A model generated the notes under the pieces. That model made no database searches and was not told where the DNA came from. It saw only the letters and a program-made list of their open reading frames with translations. The translations under genes were made by a program, and so were the position numbers. Shown piece by piece: positions 55,889-64,000 of a stretch of DNA of 64,000 nt. The DNA comes from Aquabacterium sp. CECT 9606. Lineage in GTDB: Bacteria; Pseudomonadota; Gammaproteobacteria; Burkholderiales; Burkholderiaceae_C. The stretch is taken from assembly GCF_918741295.1 (NCBI RefSeq), contig NZ_CAKKNB010000001.1, positions 806,001-870,000 of the forward strand, given 5' to 3'. Positions within the stretch are counted from its first letter, which is position 1. Each line of letters begins with the position of its first letter.

Positions 55889-56932
55889 CTATCTTCGAAT
55901 CAGCATTGCATCTCCGTAGCTGAAAAATCGATATTGGTGTTCGATGGCGTGCCGGTACAGCGCGCGGATGTGCTCGTACCCCGCGAAGGCGCTGACCAGC
56001 ATCATCAAGGTGCTCTTGGGCAGGTGGAAATTGGTGACCAGCACGTCCACCACCTTGAACTCGAACCCTGGCGTGATGAAGATGGCGGTGTCGCGGCTGC
56101 CCGCCTTCAGGATCTGGCCGGGTGGGCAGAACAGGGCGGCCGACTCCAGCGCGCGCAAGGTGGTGGTGCCCACGGCCACCACGCGGCCACCCTGGGCTTT
56201 GGTGCGTGCAATGGCGTCCACGGTGGGCTGGCTCACTTCGAACCACTCGCTGTGCATCTTGTGTTCGGCCAGGTTCTCGGTGCGCACGGGCTGGAAGGTG
56301 CCGGCACCCACGTGCAAAGTCACCTCGGCCGTCTGCACACCGCGTTGGGCCAGCGCGGCCAGCAGGGCCTCGTCGAAATGCAGGGCGGCGGTGGGTGCGG
56401 CGACAGCGCCGGGACGCGCCGCGAACACGGTCTGGTAGCGCTTGACGTCGTCGCTGGAATCGGCATGGGTGATGTAGGGCGGCAGGGGCACATGGCCGTG
56501 TTGCTCCAACAGCGTCAACGGATCGCCGTCAAAGCGCAAGTGGAACAGGCCGTCATCGGGGCCCCCCCGGCCCAGCACGGTGGCCTCAAAGGCATCGGCA
56601 AAACGGACCAGGCTGCCTGGCTTGGGCGATTTGCTGGCGCGCATGTGGGCCAACACCTCCTGGCCCGGCAATATGCGTTCTACCAGGGCTTCCACCGTGC
56701 CCCCGCTGCTTTTCAGGCCGTGCAGACGGGCTTTGATCACGCGGGTGTTGTTGAACACCAGCAGGTCGCCCGCGTTTAACTGCGATGGCAGCTCGCGAAA
56801 AATGCGGTCGACGGGGGTGGGGCTACGGCCATCCAGCAGGCGCGAGGCACTGCGCTCGGCAGCCGGATGTTGGGCGATCAGTTCGGGCGGGAGCTCAAAA
56901 TCGAAATCGCCAAGAGAGTAACTGCGGGTCAT
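55889..56932 (-). CDS. queA: S-adenosylmethionine:tRNA ribosyltransferase-isomerase
   Basis: QueA transfers the ribosyl part of SAM to preQ1 in tRNA, giving epoxyqueuosine. The 347-residue protein shows [24 protein letters not shown] (in parts), [34 protein letters not shown] (in parts) and [11 protein letters not shown]. The ATG at 56932 (MTRSYSL) fits the family start better than the one 4 codons earlier. A promoter lies upstream on the minus strand. It is likely the first gene of a queA-kinase-tgt-membrane protein unit. Confidence 0.97.
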   Translation of the reverse strand: MTRSYSLGDFDFELPPELIAQHPAAERSASRLLDGRSPTPVDRIFRELPSQLNAGDLLVFNNTRVIKARLHGLKSSGGTVEALVERILPGQEVLAHMRASKSPKPGSLVRFADAFEATVLGRGGPDDGLFHLRFDGDPLTLLEQHGHVPLPPYITHADSSDDVKRYQTVFAARPGAVAAPTAALHFDEALLAALAQRGVQTAEVTLHVGAGTFQPVRTENLAEHKMHSEWFEVSQPTVDAIARTKAQGGRVVAVGTTTLRALESAALFCPPGQILKAGSRDTAIFITPGFEFKVVDVLVTNFHLPKSTLMMLVSAFAGYEHIRALYRHAIEHQYRFFSYGDAMLIRR

Positions 56933-56977
56933 GACTGCTGCCATTGAGGGGCTGACGAGCCCCGTGCCAAGGAAGGC

Positions 56978-57006
56978 ATGATTGTCGGTGAGTTTGGGTA
57001 TGTCAA
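56978..57006 (-). promoter_or_regulatory. Sigma-70 promoter for queA
   Basis: On the minus strand TTGACA (57006-57001) is followed after 17 bases by AATCAT (56983-56978). The -35 box is consensus; the -10 box matches 4 of 6. It lies within the gap before recG, on which it places an upper limit for the recG start. Confidence 0.65.
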
Positions 57007-57113
57007 TGGGCGTTAATCACCACCTGTTGCGGGGGGTGGCGAAGCCTTTCGCGGACGATGCGCAAGCGCATTGCACAATCCGGTGTTCATCCACCCATGA
57101 CAAGCAGCCCTCC

Positions 57114-59219
57114 GTGCCGGCCCCCAAGCCCAACCCCAGCCCTCCCAAGTCGGCGCCCGCCAAGGCCATGGACAAGCTGGGCCTGGTGCGCGACATCGAC
57201 CTGGCCTTGCACTTGCCATTGCGCTACGAGGACGAAACGCGCCTGACCTTGCTGCGCGACGCCCGCGATGGCGACACCGTGCAGGTGGAAGGGATGGTGC
57301 GTGACAACCGCATCGAGATGCGGTCCCGGCGGCAACTGCTGATCAAGCTGGACGATGGCAGTGGCGAGGTGCAACTGCGCTTCCTGAATTTTTATGCCAC
57401 GCAGCAAAAGGCCTGGGCACCGGGCGTGCGCTTGCGTGTGCGGGGCGAGGTGCGGCACGGGTTTTTTGGCCGCGAGATGATGCACCCGGCGGTCAAGGTG
57501 GTGTCTGCCGACACGCCACTGGCCGAAGCGCTCACGCCGGTCTACCCCACCAGTGCCGGCTTGCCCCAGACCTACCTGCGCAAGGCCGTGGCCTCGGGCT
57601 TGGAGCGCGCCCACCTGGATGAGATCCTGCCGCCTGGCGTGGTGCCTGCCGCTTGGCCCACTTTGCGCCAGGCGCTGAATTTTCTGCACCACCCCAGCCC
57701 CGATGTGCCGCTGGCCACCTTGGAAGACCACAGTCATCCGGCCTGGATGCGGTTGAAGTACGAGGAACTGCTGGCCCAGCAGCTCTCGCAATTGCAGGCC
57801 AGGCAGGAGCGTGCTCATCTAAAGGCCCCCGCGCTGCCTTCCAGGGCGGGGGGCTTGCATGAGCGCCTGTTGAGCGTGCTGCCTTTTCAACTCACGCCGG
57901 CCCAGCGCCGGGTTGGCGATGAGATCGCGCAGGACCTGGCGCGGCCTCAGCCCATGCACCGACTCCTGCAGGGCGATGTCGGTTCAGGCAAGACAGTGGT
58001 GGCCGCCCTGGCGGCCGCCGTGGCCATGGATGCCGGTTGGCAATGCGCCTTGATGGCGCCCACGGAAATCCTGGCCGAGCAGCACTTTCGCAAGCTGGTG
58101 GGCTGGCTGGAGCCCCTGGGCATCAAGGTGGCCTGGCTCACCGGCAGCTTGAAAGCCAAGGCCAAACGCGAGCAGATGGCCATGGTGGCCTCGGGCGAAG
58201 CGCAACTGGTGGTGGGCACGCACGCCGTGATCCAGGACCAGGTCGAGTTCGCGCGGCTGGGCCTGGCCTTGATCGACGAACAGCACCGCTTTGGCGTGGC
58301 CCAGCGGCTGCAGCTGCGCGGCAAACTCAAAGGCGCCGACCTGGAGCCCCACCTTTTGATGATGAGCGCCACCCCCATCCCTCGCACCCTGGCCATGACC
58401 TATCTGGCCGACCTGGAGGTCAGCACCATCGACGAGTTGCCGCCAGGCCGAACGCCGATCGTCACCAAAGTGTTCGCCGATTCGCGCCGCGACGAGGTCA
58501 TCGAGCGCATCCGCGACGAGGCGGCCAAGGGCAGCCAGGTCTACTGGGTCTGCCCGCTCATCGACGAGACGCAAGAGTCCGACCAGGCGGCCGACCAGGC
58601 GGCGGGACGCAACAGCAACCAACGCCCGCCGCTGGACCTGAGCAACGTCACACAAACACACCAGGAGTTGTCAGACGCCTTGGCAGGGCGCGCCGTGGGC
58701 TTGCTGCATGGGCGATTGCCCACGGCCGAGAAAGCCGAGGTGATGGCCCGTTTTTCGAAGGGCGAGTTGTCGGTGCTGGTGGCCACCACGGTGATCGAGG
58801 TGGGCGTGGACGTGCCCAACGCCAGCCTCATGGTCATCGAGCATGCCGAGCGGTTTGGCCTGAGCCAGTTGCACCAGTTGCGCGGGCGGGTCGGCCGCGG
58901 CGCGGTGGCCAGCGTCTGCGTGCTGTTGTACTCGTCGCCCTTGTCAGACTCGGGCAAGGCGCGCTTGAAGGCGATGGTCGAAACCAATGACGGCTTCGAA
59001 ATCGCCCGCCGTGATCTGGACATCCGCGGGCCCGGTGAGTTCATGGGCGCGCGCCAATCCGGGGCGGCCTTGCTGCGTTTTGCCGACCTGGGTGAAGACC
59101 AGCCGCTGATCGAACGTGCCCGCGAAAGCGCCCAGATGCTGTTGCGCGATCATCCGCACATCGCGCAGCGGCATGTGCAGCGCTGGCTGGGCCACAAAGC
59201 CGAATACCTCAAGGCCTGA
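57114..59219 (+). CDS. recG: ATP-dependent DNA helicase RecG
   Basis: RecG regresses stalled replication forks and branch-migrates junctions. The wedge domain (about residues 20-200: LGLVRDIDLALHLPLRYEDET, in parts) is followed by a superfamily 2 helicase core with Walker A GDVGSGKT (287-294), DEQHRFG, MSATPIPRTL, and then VATTVIEVGVDVPNAS and QLRGRVGRG. The C-terminal part has the RecG MVETNDGFEIARRDLDIRGPGEFMG motif (in parts). The start is uncertain: GTG at 57114 gives 701 residues, the usual length; ATGs at 56982-57006 overlap the queA promoter and add unlike sequence. Confidence 0.94.
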   Translation: MPAPKPNPSPPKSAPAKAMDKLGLVRDIDLALHLPLRYEDETRLTLLRDARDGDTVQVEGMVRDNRIEMRSRRQLLIKLDDGSGEVQLRFLNFYATQQKAWAPGVRLRVRGEVRHGFFGREMMHPAVKVVSADTPLAEALTPVYPTSAGLPQTYLRKAVASGLERAHLDEILPPGVVPAAWPTLRQALNFLHHPSPDVPLATLEDHSHPAWMRLKYEELLAQQLSQLQARQERAHLKAPALPSRAGGLHERLLSVLPFQLTPAQRRVGDEIAQDLARPQPMHRLLQGDVGSGKTVVAALAAAVAMDAGWQCALMAPTEILAEQHFRKLVGWLEPLGIKVAWLTGSLKAKAKREQMAMVASGEAQLVVGTHAVIQDQVEFARLGLALIDEQHRFGVAQRLQLRGKLKGADLEPHLLMMSATPIPRTLAMTYLADLEVSTIDELPPGRTPIVTKVFADSRRDEVIERIRDEAAKGSQVYWVCPLIDETQESDQAADQAAGRNSNQRPPLDLSNVTQTHQELSDALAGRAVGLLHGRLPTAEKAEVMARFSKGELSVLVATTVIEVGVDVPNASLMVIEHAERFGLSQLHQLRGRVGRGAVASVCVLLYSSPLSDSGKARLKAMVETNDGFEIARRDLDIRGPGEFMGARQSGAALLRFADLGEDQPLIERARESAQMLLRDHPHIAQRHVQRWLGHKAEYLKA

Positions 59220-59252
59220 TCGATCCTCAAATCACCGACAATCAGCCTCACC

Positions 59253-60176
59253 ATGACCCTGACCGAACTCCGCTACATCGTTGCCGTGGCCCGCGAGCGC
59301 CACTTTGGCCGGGCCGCCGAGGCTTGCTTTGTGTCTCAGCCCACGCTGTCCGTGGCCGTCAAGAAGCTGGAAGACGAACTGGATGTGAAACTGTTCGAGC
59401 GTGGCAGCGCCGAGATCAGCGTCACGCCTTTGGGTGAGGAAATCGTTCGCCAGGCCCAGTCTGTGCTGGAGCAAGCGCAGTCCATCAAGGAAATCGCCAA
59501 GCGTGGCAAAGACCCGCTGGGCGGCCCACTGCGCCTTGGCGTGATCTACACCATCGGCCCCTACCTGCTGCCTGACCTGGTGCGCAACATCATCACCAGC
59601 GTGCCGCAGATGCCCTTGATGCTGCAAGAAAACTTCACCGTCAAGCTGCTGGAGATGCTGCGGGCGGGCGAGCTCGATTGCGCCATCCTGGCCGAGCCAT
59701 TTCCCGATGCCGGGCTGGCCGTGGCGCCGCTGTACGACGAGCCATTTCTGGTGGCGGTGCCCAGGACCCACGCCCTGGCAAAGCGCCAGCAGATCAGCGC
59801 GGAAGAGCTCAAGCGCGAGACCATGCTGTTGTTGGGCACGGGCCATTGCTTCCGCGACCACGTGCTGGATGTCTGCCCTGAGTTCGCGCGATTTTCCAGC
59901 GATGCGGAAGGCATCCGCAAGAGCTTTGAAGGCTCGTCCCTTGAGACCATCAAGCACATGGTGGCGGCCGGCATGGGCGTGACCGTGGTCCCCAGGCTGT
60001 CGGTCCCCGAAGAGCCCCACCCACACCTGGCCTTCATTCCCTTTGACGAGCCGGTGCCCAAGCGCCGCGTGGTGCTGGTGTGGCGCCGCAGTTTCACGCG
60101 CTACGAAGCCATCGCGGCATTGCGAAACGCGGTGTACGCCTGCCCGCTGGAAGGCGTTGAGCGCCTGACGGCCTGA
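59253..60176 (+). CDS. oxyR: Hydrogen peroxide sensor OxyR (LysR family)
   Basis: OxyR senses peroxide through a reversible disulfide and activates catalase and peroxidase genes. The 307-residue protein has an N-terminal winged HTH (TLTELRYIVAVARERHFGRAA...SQPTLSVAVKKLE, in parts) and an effector domain carrying Cys199 (GTGHCFRDH) and Cys208 (VLDVCPEF), the same numbers as in E. coli OxyR. It starts 33 bases after recG; an oxyR-recG pairing is also known from pseudomonads. Convergent with the BPSS1780 gene 6 bases away. Confidence 0.94.
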   Translation: MTLTELRYIVAVARERHFGRAAEACFVSQPTLSVAVKKLEDELDVKLFERGSAEISVTPLGEEIVRQAQSVLEQAQSIKEIAKRGKDPLGGPLRLGVIYTIGPYLLPDLVRNIITSVPQMPLMLQENFTVKLLEMLRAGELDCAILAEPFPDAGLAVAPLYDEPFLVAVPRTHALAKRQQISAEELKRETMLLLGTGHCFRDHVLDVCPEFARFSSDAEGIRKSFEGSSLETIKHMVAAGMGVTVVPRLSVPEEPHPHLAFIPFDEPVPKRRVVLVWRRSFTRYEAIAALRNAVYACPLEGVERLTA

Positions 60177-60182
60177 GGTCGC

Positions 60183-61001
60183 TTACGCCGCTGTCGATGA
60201 GGTGCCAAAGGCCTCGTCGGGCTCGAAGCAGTCGACCACCGAGAAGTACAGCGAGGCGTAAAACGCCGACGCCATCCACATGGCGCCCATGGTGAGCAGC
60301 ACATTGACCAGCATGGGCTCGTTGAGCATGGCGGCCAACACCCCGTTGAGCAGGACCAAGGCCACGGCCAGGCCCATCCACCCCAGCCCGAACAGCATGA
60401 AGGCGCCCAGGTTGCGCCACGACGCGATGGCGCTGAAGAACAAGGCCTTGCCCAAGGACAGCTTGGCCCAATAGGTGAGGGCGGGCGTGTGCCAGAAGAT
60501 CAGTGACACCGGTATGGTGAGCATGAACTGCCACAGCATCGCGGACTGCACGTCGGGGTTGCCGATGAGGTCGGAGGTTTCCTTGGCCGTTTTCATGGCT
60601 TTGGCCAGCGTGTCGGAGCCAGGCCCAAAGGCGTCGGCCAGCACCATGACCAGCAGGGTGGCCAGCAGGTAGGCGCCACCCAGCTTCGCCCACATCCACT
60701 TCATCTGGGATGGCTGCCCGCGCCATGGTTCCAGAAAGACACCAGGCGTGACGCGTTGGTCGGTCAGCACCCGGCGGCTGGCCAGCATGAAGCCCATCCA
60801 CACCACGGGCATCAGGGACACGATCAGCAGGGGCCCCAGTGCCGCCAGCCCGATTTGCGCCAGGATTTCGCAGGTGATGATGGCCGCACACACGACCAAT
60901 CCCCACAAGCCGATGAAGCCCAGGGGTTGGCGAACGCAGGCTCGCAGGCCGTGGCCCATCCAGGTCAGGCCCATGCGGGCGGGCATGATGCGCAGTTTCA
61001 T
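60183..61001 (-). CDS. BPSS1780-family membrane protein
   Basis: The 272-residue protein has about seven hydrophobic helices with the family pattern: a basic N-terminus MKLRIMPARMGLTWMGHGLRA (in parts), GFIGLWGLVVCAAIIT, LMPVVWMGFMLASRRVLTDQRV, AMLWQFMLTIPVSLIFWHTPALTYW (in parts) and a late VVDCFEPDEA. No function known. The ATG at 61001 overlaps the thrB stop (ATGA). A reading 46 residues longer would run back into thrB and is rejected. Confidence 0.82.
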   Translation of the reverse strand: MKLRIMPARMGLTWMGHGLRACVRQPLGFIGLWGLVVCAAIITCEILAQIGLAALGPLLIVSLMPVVWMGFMLASRRVLTDQRVTPGVFLEPWRGQPSQMKWMWAKLGGAYLLATLLVMVLADAFGPGSDTLAKAMKTAKETSDLIGNPDVQSAMLWQFMLTIPVSLIFWHTPALTYWAKLSLGKALFFSAIASWRNLGAFMLFGLGWMGLAVALVLLNGVLAAMLNEPMLVNVLLTMGAMWMASAFYASLYFSVVDCFEPDEAFGTSSTAA

Positions 61002-61984
61002 GCGGCAGGGGTTCCGGTGATGGGCGAAGGACGCTGGTATTGCCAGGGCGCTTGCCGGCGCTGCGTCAGCACCCGCTCGAAGTGCGTGGGGTCGTGCGCT
61101 TGCAGCATGGCGGCATCCCGGGGCAGGTGAAAATCCCACAGGCGGGAGGTCCAGAATCGCAAGGCAGCGGCCCGCAACAAGGCGGGCAGCAAGGCCAGTT
61201 CATCGTCGGTGAGTATGCGTTGTTCGTCGTAGGCGGCCACGAAGGCTTGAGCCCGGGCCGGGTCGAGCTGACCGGTGGCCAGGTTGATGCACCAGTCGTT
61301 CAGGCACACGGCAATGTCGAAACCGAAGGTGTCGCAACCAGCGAAGTAGAAATCAAAGAAGCCCGACAGCACGGGGCCATCGAACATGACGTTGTCGCGG
61401 AACAGGTCGGCGTGGATGGCGCCGTGGGGCAAGCGTTGGTAAGCGGGTGAGGCGGCCAGCGCTTGCTGGTAGGCCAGCTCCGACTCGATCAATTCGCGCT
61501 GGGCCGCGTCCAGGTGGGGAACGATGACCGGGATCGTCTCGGCCCACCAGGCCAGGCCGCGCAGATTAGGTTGGTGCTGGGGGTAGTCTTGCCCCGCGAG
61601 GTGCATGCGGGCCAGCATGGCCCCCACTTGCGCGCAATCTGCCGTCTGGGGTGCCAGTTGGTTGCGGCCTTTCAGGCGGGTGACGACGGCGGCTGGCTTG
61701 CCTTTGAGCGTGTGCAGGATCTCGCCTTTGTCGTTGGCCTGCGGTGCCGGAACGGGGATGCCATGCTCGGCCAGATGGCGCATCAGTTCCAGGTAGAACG
61801 GCAGTTGTTCAAAGCTCAGCCGCTCGAACAAGGTGAGCACGTAGTCGCCTTGGTCTGTGCCAACGAAGTAATTGGTGTTCTCGATGCCCGAGGTGGCGCC
61901 TTGCAGCGATTGCAAGGTGCCCAATCCCAAGGCCGAGATCAGGCCGGAGGCTTCAAGCGGGGACACTTCAGTGAAAACGGCCAT
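60998..61984 (-). CDS. thrB: Homoserine kinase (APH-fold type)
   Basis: Homoserine kinase makes O-phosphohomoserine for threonine synthesis. The 328-residue protein is of the aminoglycoside-phosphotransferase-like class found in betaproteobacteria: MAVFTEVSPLEA start, ATSGIENTNYFVGT, YVLTLFERL, catalytic HADLFRDNVMFDG and the metal-site segment FFDFYFAGCDTFGFDIAVCLNDWC (in parts). The start at 61984 matches the usual MAVFT N-terminus. It precedes a coupled membrane protein gene and is divergent from the barrel gene; the 206-base gap between shows no clear signal to me. Confidence 0.92.
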   Translation of the reverse strand: MAVFTEVSPLEASGLISALGLGTLQSLQGATSGIENTNYFVGTDQGDYVLTLFERLSFEQLPFYLELMRHLAEHGIPVPAPQANDKGEILHTLKGKPAAVVTRLKGRNQLAPQTADCAQVGAMLARMHLAGQDYPQHQPNLRGLAWWAETIPVIVPHLDAAQRELIESELAYQQALAASPAYQRLPHGAIHADLFRDNVMFDGPVLSGFFDFYFAGCDTFGFDIAVCLNDWCINLATGQLDPARAQAFVAAYDEQRILTDDELALLPALLRAAALRFWTSRLWDFHLPRDAAMLQAHDPTHFERVLTQRRQAPWQYQRPSPITGTPAA

Positions 61985-62190
61985 GAGACAGGTCGGGCAG
62001 CAAAGGCGGCGGGTTGGAAGACAACCGCTCGGGAAAGCCCTCGGACGTAGGAGAAAACCCTCAACGTTCGGGGCACGCAGAACGTGTGATTGTAGGAGTC
62101 GCTGTGGCAGACTGCTCACAGTTCTGAAATCAGGCCCCCCCAAAGGTTGGCGGGGCCCGCTAATTCCCCAAGAGGAGCCGGTTGATCATC

Positions 62191-62796
62191 ATGCGTACCC
62201 CAGCACTGTGCAATTCATTGTCGTTCAAGCGACTGTCCCTGGCTGCGGCCCTTGTGTCCAGCGTGCTGGCGGGCTCGGTGGCTCATGCAAGCCCATTCAG
62301 TGCTTATGCTGGCGCCACGATTGGCTTGGCGCCCAATTCGCAAAACTGCAACGGGCAAGAGGGTTGCGATCGCGTGTCCGGTGGCGGCAAGGCCTTTGTA
62401 GGTTGGAACGTGACGCCCAACGTGGCGGCTGAAATCAATTACTTCTACTTTGGCGCCGCCAATGGTTCGCCCGACGACGGTTCAAAAACTCGTGTGCGTA
62501 CAAGCGCCCGGGCACTGACCTTTGGCATGAACTGGAACATTGAAATGTTCGAAACCATGACCAGCCACATTCGCCTGGGCGTGGCGCGTGTACGCAACCG
62601 GTCTGACCAGTTCAGCCCCACGAACGTGGCGACTCACGAGACGGATCTCACCACGTCACCGTATATTGGCTTGGGCTTGTCGATCCCGTTCGGCCGCAAC
62701 CTGCGTGTGGTGACGGGCTATGACTTCATCGCCGTCAGTGGCCCCGGCAACCGCAACCGTCACCTGCTGGGTGGCGGTCTCCAGGCCGAGTTCTGA
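62191..62796 (+). CDS. Outer-membrane beta-barrel protein
   Basis: The 201-residue product has a signal peptide (RLSLAAALVSSVLAGSVAHAS, cleavage after AHA) and a barrel of about eight strands with alternating pattern: PFSAYAGATIGLAP, GGGKAFVGWNVTPNVAAEINYFYFG, ALTFGMNWNIEM, HIRLGVARVRN, PYIGLGLSIPFGRNLRVVTGYDF, and a final LGGGLQAEF ending in Phe. Two Cys (NCNGQEGC) near the N-terminus may pair. It resembles the OmpA/OmpW-like small barrels. The strong AGAGGAG site is 13 bases before this ATG and 4 before a TTG at 62182, so the start is uncertain by three codons. Confidence 0.8.
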   Translation: MRTPALCNSLSFKRLSLAAALVSSVLAGSVAHASPFSAYAGATIGLAPNSQNCNGQEGCDRVSGGGKAFVGWNVTPNVAAEINYFYFGAANGSPDDGSKTRVRTSARALTFGMNWNIEMFETMTSHIRLGVARVRNRSDQFSPTNVATHETDLTTSPYIGLGLSIPFGRNLRVVTGYDFIAVSGPGNRNRHLLGGGLQAEF

Positions 62797-62802
62797 TCCG
62801 AT

Positions 62803-62822
62803 AGGCCTGCCTCGGCAGGCCT
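62803..62822. terminator. Perfect hairpin before polA, no T run
   Basis: AGGCCTGC and GCAGGCCT (62803-62810 and 62815-62822) form a perfect 8-base stem with a CTCG tetraloop between the barrel gene and polA. No T run follows. It could act as an mRNA-stability element or a weak terminator. It ends 4 bases before an ATG at 62827, which makes the later ATG the better polA start. Confidence 0.5.
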
Positions 62823-62835
62823 CACAATGCGGGCC

Positions 62836-64000
62836 ATGAACGATCTGGCCTCTTCTCCCGACGCCCTGCCAACGCTGCTGTTGGTGGACGGTTCCAGCTA
62901 CCTGTACCGTGCCTTCCATGCCATGCCCGACCTGCGCGGGCCGCAGGGCGAACCCACGGGTGCCTTGCATGGCATGGTCAACATGCTGCGCTTGTTGCGC
63001 AAGCAGGTGGCCTCCAGCCACGCGGTCTGCGTGTTCGACGCCAAGGGCCCCACTTTCCGTGACGAGTGGTACGCCGACTACAAGGCGCACCGCCCCTCCA
63101 TGCCCGAAGACCTGGCTGCCCAGGTCGCGCCGATCCACGACGTGGTCAAGCTGCTCGGATGGCCCGTGCTGGAAGTGCCCGGCATCGAGGCCGACGATGC
63201 GATTGGCACCCTCTGCGTGGTTGCGGCCGAAGCCGGCTACAAGGTGGTGGTGTCCACCGGCGACAAAGACCTGGCGCAATTGGTGAACGAACGCGTCACC
63301 TTGGTCAACACCATGAGCAACGAGACGCTGGACGAGGCCGGTGTGCTGGCCAAGTTTGGGGTGCCACCCCGGCTCATCGTCGACTACCTGACCTTGGTCG
63401 GCGACGCGGTGGACAACATCCCCGGCGTCGAAAAAGTCGGCCCCAAGACCGCCGCCAAATGGATTGCCGAGCATGGGTCGCTGGACCAGCTCGTGGCCGT
63501 GGCCGACACCATCAAGGGCGTGGCTGGCGAGAATCTGCGCAAGGCCCTGGATTGGCTGCCTCAAGGCCGCCGCCTCATCACTGTGCGCACCGATTGCGAT
63601 CTGCGCAACCACGTGCCCCAATGGCCCGCGCTGGACGCGCTGGCCTTGCGCGAGCCCGACACGGCGGCCTTGAAGGATTTCGCCGTGGCCCATGGCTTCA
63701 AGACCTGGGTGCGCGAGCTGGAGCTGGCCCTGGGCGCCGCACCGGCCGGCAAGGCCAAAGCCAAACCTGCCAAAGCCAGTGGCACCGATGACTTGTTTGG
63801 CGCCGGGCAGGCCGGTGAAGAAATCGCCGAAGAACTGCCCGCAACCGCCACCCTGGCAACGCGCTACGACACCGTCACCGACTGGCCTACCTTTGACCGC
63901 TGGCTGGCCAAGATCGAGGCGGCCGAGATCACCGCTTTCGACACCGAGACCGATTCGCTTGAGCCCATGAAAGCCCGTATCGTGGGCCTGTCGTTCTCGG
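62836..64000 (+). CDS. polA: DNA polymerase I, N-terminal part (runs off the window)
   Basis: The open frame runs to the window end, covering 388 residues. The 5' nuclease domain is seen first: LLLVDGSSYLYRAFHAMPDL (in parts), AVCVFDAKGPTFRDEWYADYKAHR (in parts), GIEADDAIGTL, STGDKDLAQLV and TLVGDAVDNIPGVEKVGPKTAAKW (in parts), all with the metal-binding acids. The 3'-5' exonuclease domain then starts, with Asp369 and Glu371 in FDTETDSLEPMKAR, so proofreading looks intact. The polymerase domain lies beyond the window. Start: ATG at 62836; an ATG at 62827 is three codons earlier. Confidence 0.95.
   Translation, partial: MNDLASSPDALPTLLLVDGSSYLYRAFHAMPDLRGPQGEPTGALHGMVNMLRLLRKQVASSHAVCVFDAKGPTFRDEWYADYKAHRPSMPEDLAAQVAPIHDVVKLLGWPVLEVPGIEADDAIGTLCVVAAEAGYKVVVSTGDKDLAQLVNERVTLVNTMSNETLDEAGVLAKFGVPPRLIVDYLTLVGDAVDNIPGVEKVGPKTAAKWIAEHGSLDQLVAVADTIKGVAGENLRKALDWLPQGRRLITVRTDCDLRNHVPQWPALDALALREPDTAALKDFAVAHGFKTWVRELELALGAAPAGKAKAKPAKASGTDDLFGAGQAGEEIAEELPATATLATRYDTVTDWPTFDRWLAKIEAAEITAFDTETDSLEPMKARIVGLSFS

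Overview
The window is high-GC DNA from a betaproteobacterium of the order Burkholderiales, probably Comamonadaceae or a nearby group. Grounds: an isc operon tail, a caa3-type cytochrome oxidase cluster with a 44-residue small assembly protein, Cox11, DUF2970 and SURF1 genes in the order usual for this order, a BPSS1780-family membrane protein, and an oxyR/recG neighbourhood. There is no rRNA gene, IS element, prophage or CRISPR array. Genes are dense, many overlap by ATGA/GTGA/TTGA, and no gap between genes exceeds 300 bases.

Layout. 1-4.7 kb: end of the isc operon (hscB end, hscA, fdx) followed by a gluconate-dehydrogenase-subunit-3-like gene and a GMC oxidoreductase. 4.7-6.4 kb: a secreted protein, dnaQ, and tRNA-Val(CAC) with its own promoter and a strong terminator. 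6.4-13.1 kb: mixed genes, including a Tat-exported amine oxidase coupled to a second flavoprotein, a glycine-rich stress-type protein, comF and a BioC-like methyltransferase. 13.1-23.3 kb: the oxidase locus, from a good sigma-70 promoter through coxB, ctaD, cox11, ctaE, surf1, ctaA, ctaB and sco1, with several very small genes. 23.3-26.3 kb (minus strand): folE, a BLUF photoreceptor, DUF429 and a hexose-6-phosphate mutarotase.

26.4-36.5 kb: an incomplete type VI secretion locus (TagX-like M15 peptidase, PAAR tip, an unknown membrane protein, TssM, TagF, OmpA, TssA); sheath, baseplate, ClpV, Hcp and VgrG genes are not in the window. 36.6-38.7 kb: tonB-exbB-exbD behind a possible Fur site. 38.7-44.2 kb: a CaiB-type CoA-transferase, DUF1289, sppA, yceH and a PAT-family transporter. 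44.2-46.7 kb: an XRE-type regulator with a perfect palindrome just upstream of its start, divergent from a three-gene envelope set. 46.8-51.8 kb: two tandem MFS genes (one fused to an acyltransferase), a CAAX-protease-related protein and a membrane-anchored EEP-fold protein. 51.8-57 kb (minus): queA, a hybrid histidine kinase, tgt and a membrane protein. 57-64 kb: recG, oxyR, a BPSS1780 protein, thrB, an outer-membrane barrel and the 5' part of polA.

The points most worth following are: the T6SS-linked protein at 28278-29762, whose C-terminal half resembles a degenerate ketosynthase; a second SCO-like protein with the full copper-ligand triad inside the oxidase cluster; the palindromic operator at 44927-44945; the light-sensor gene next to folE; and the sensor kinase lying between the two queuosine genes. 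All functional statements come from reading motifs; no database search was run.
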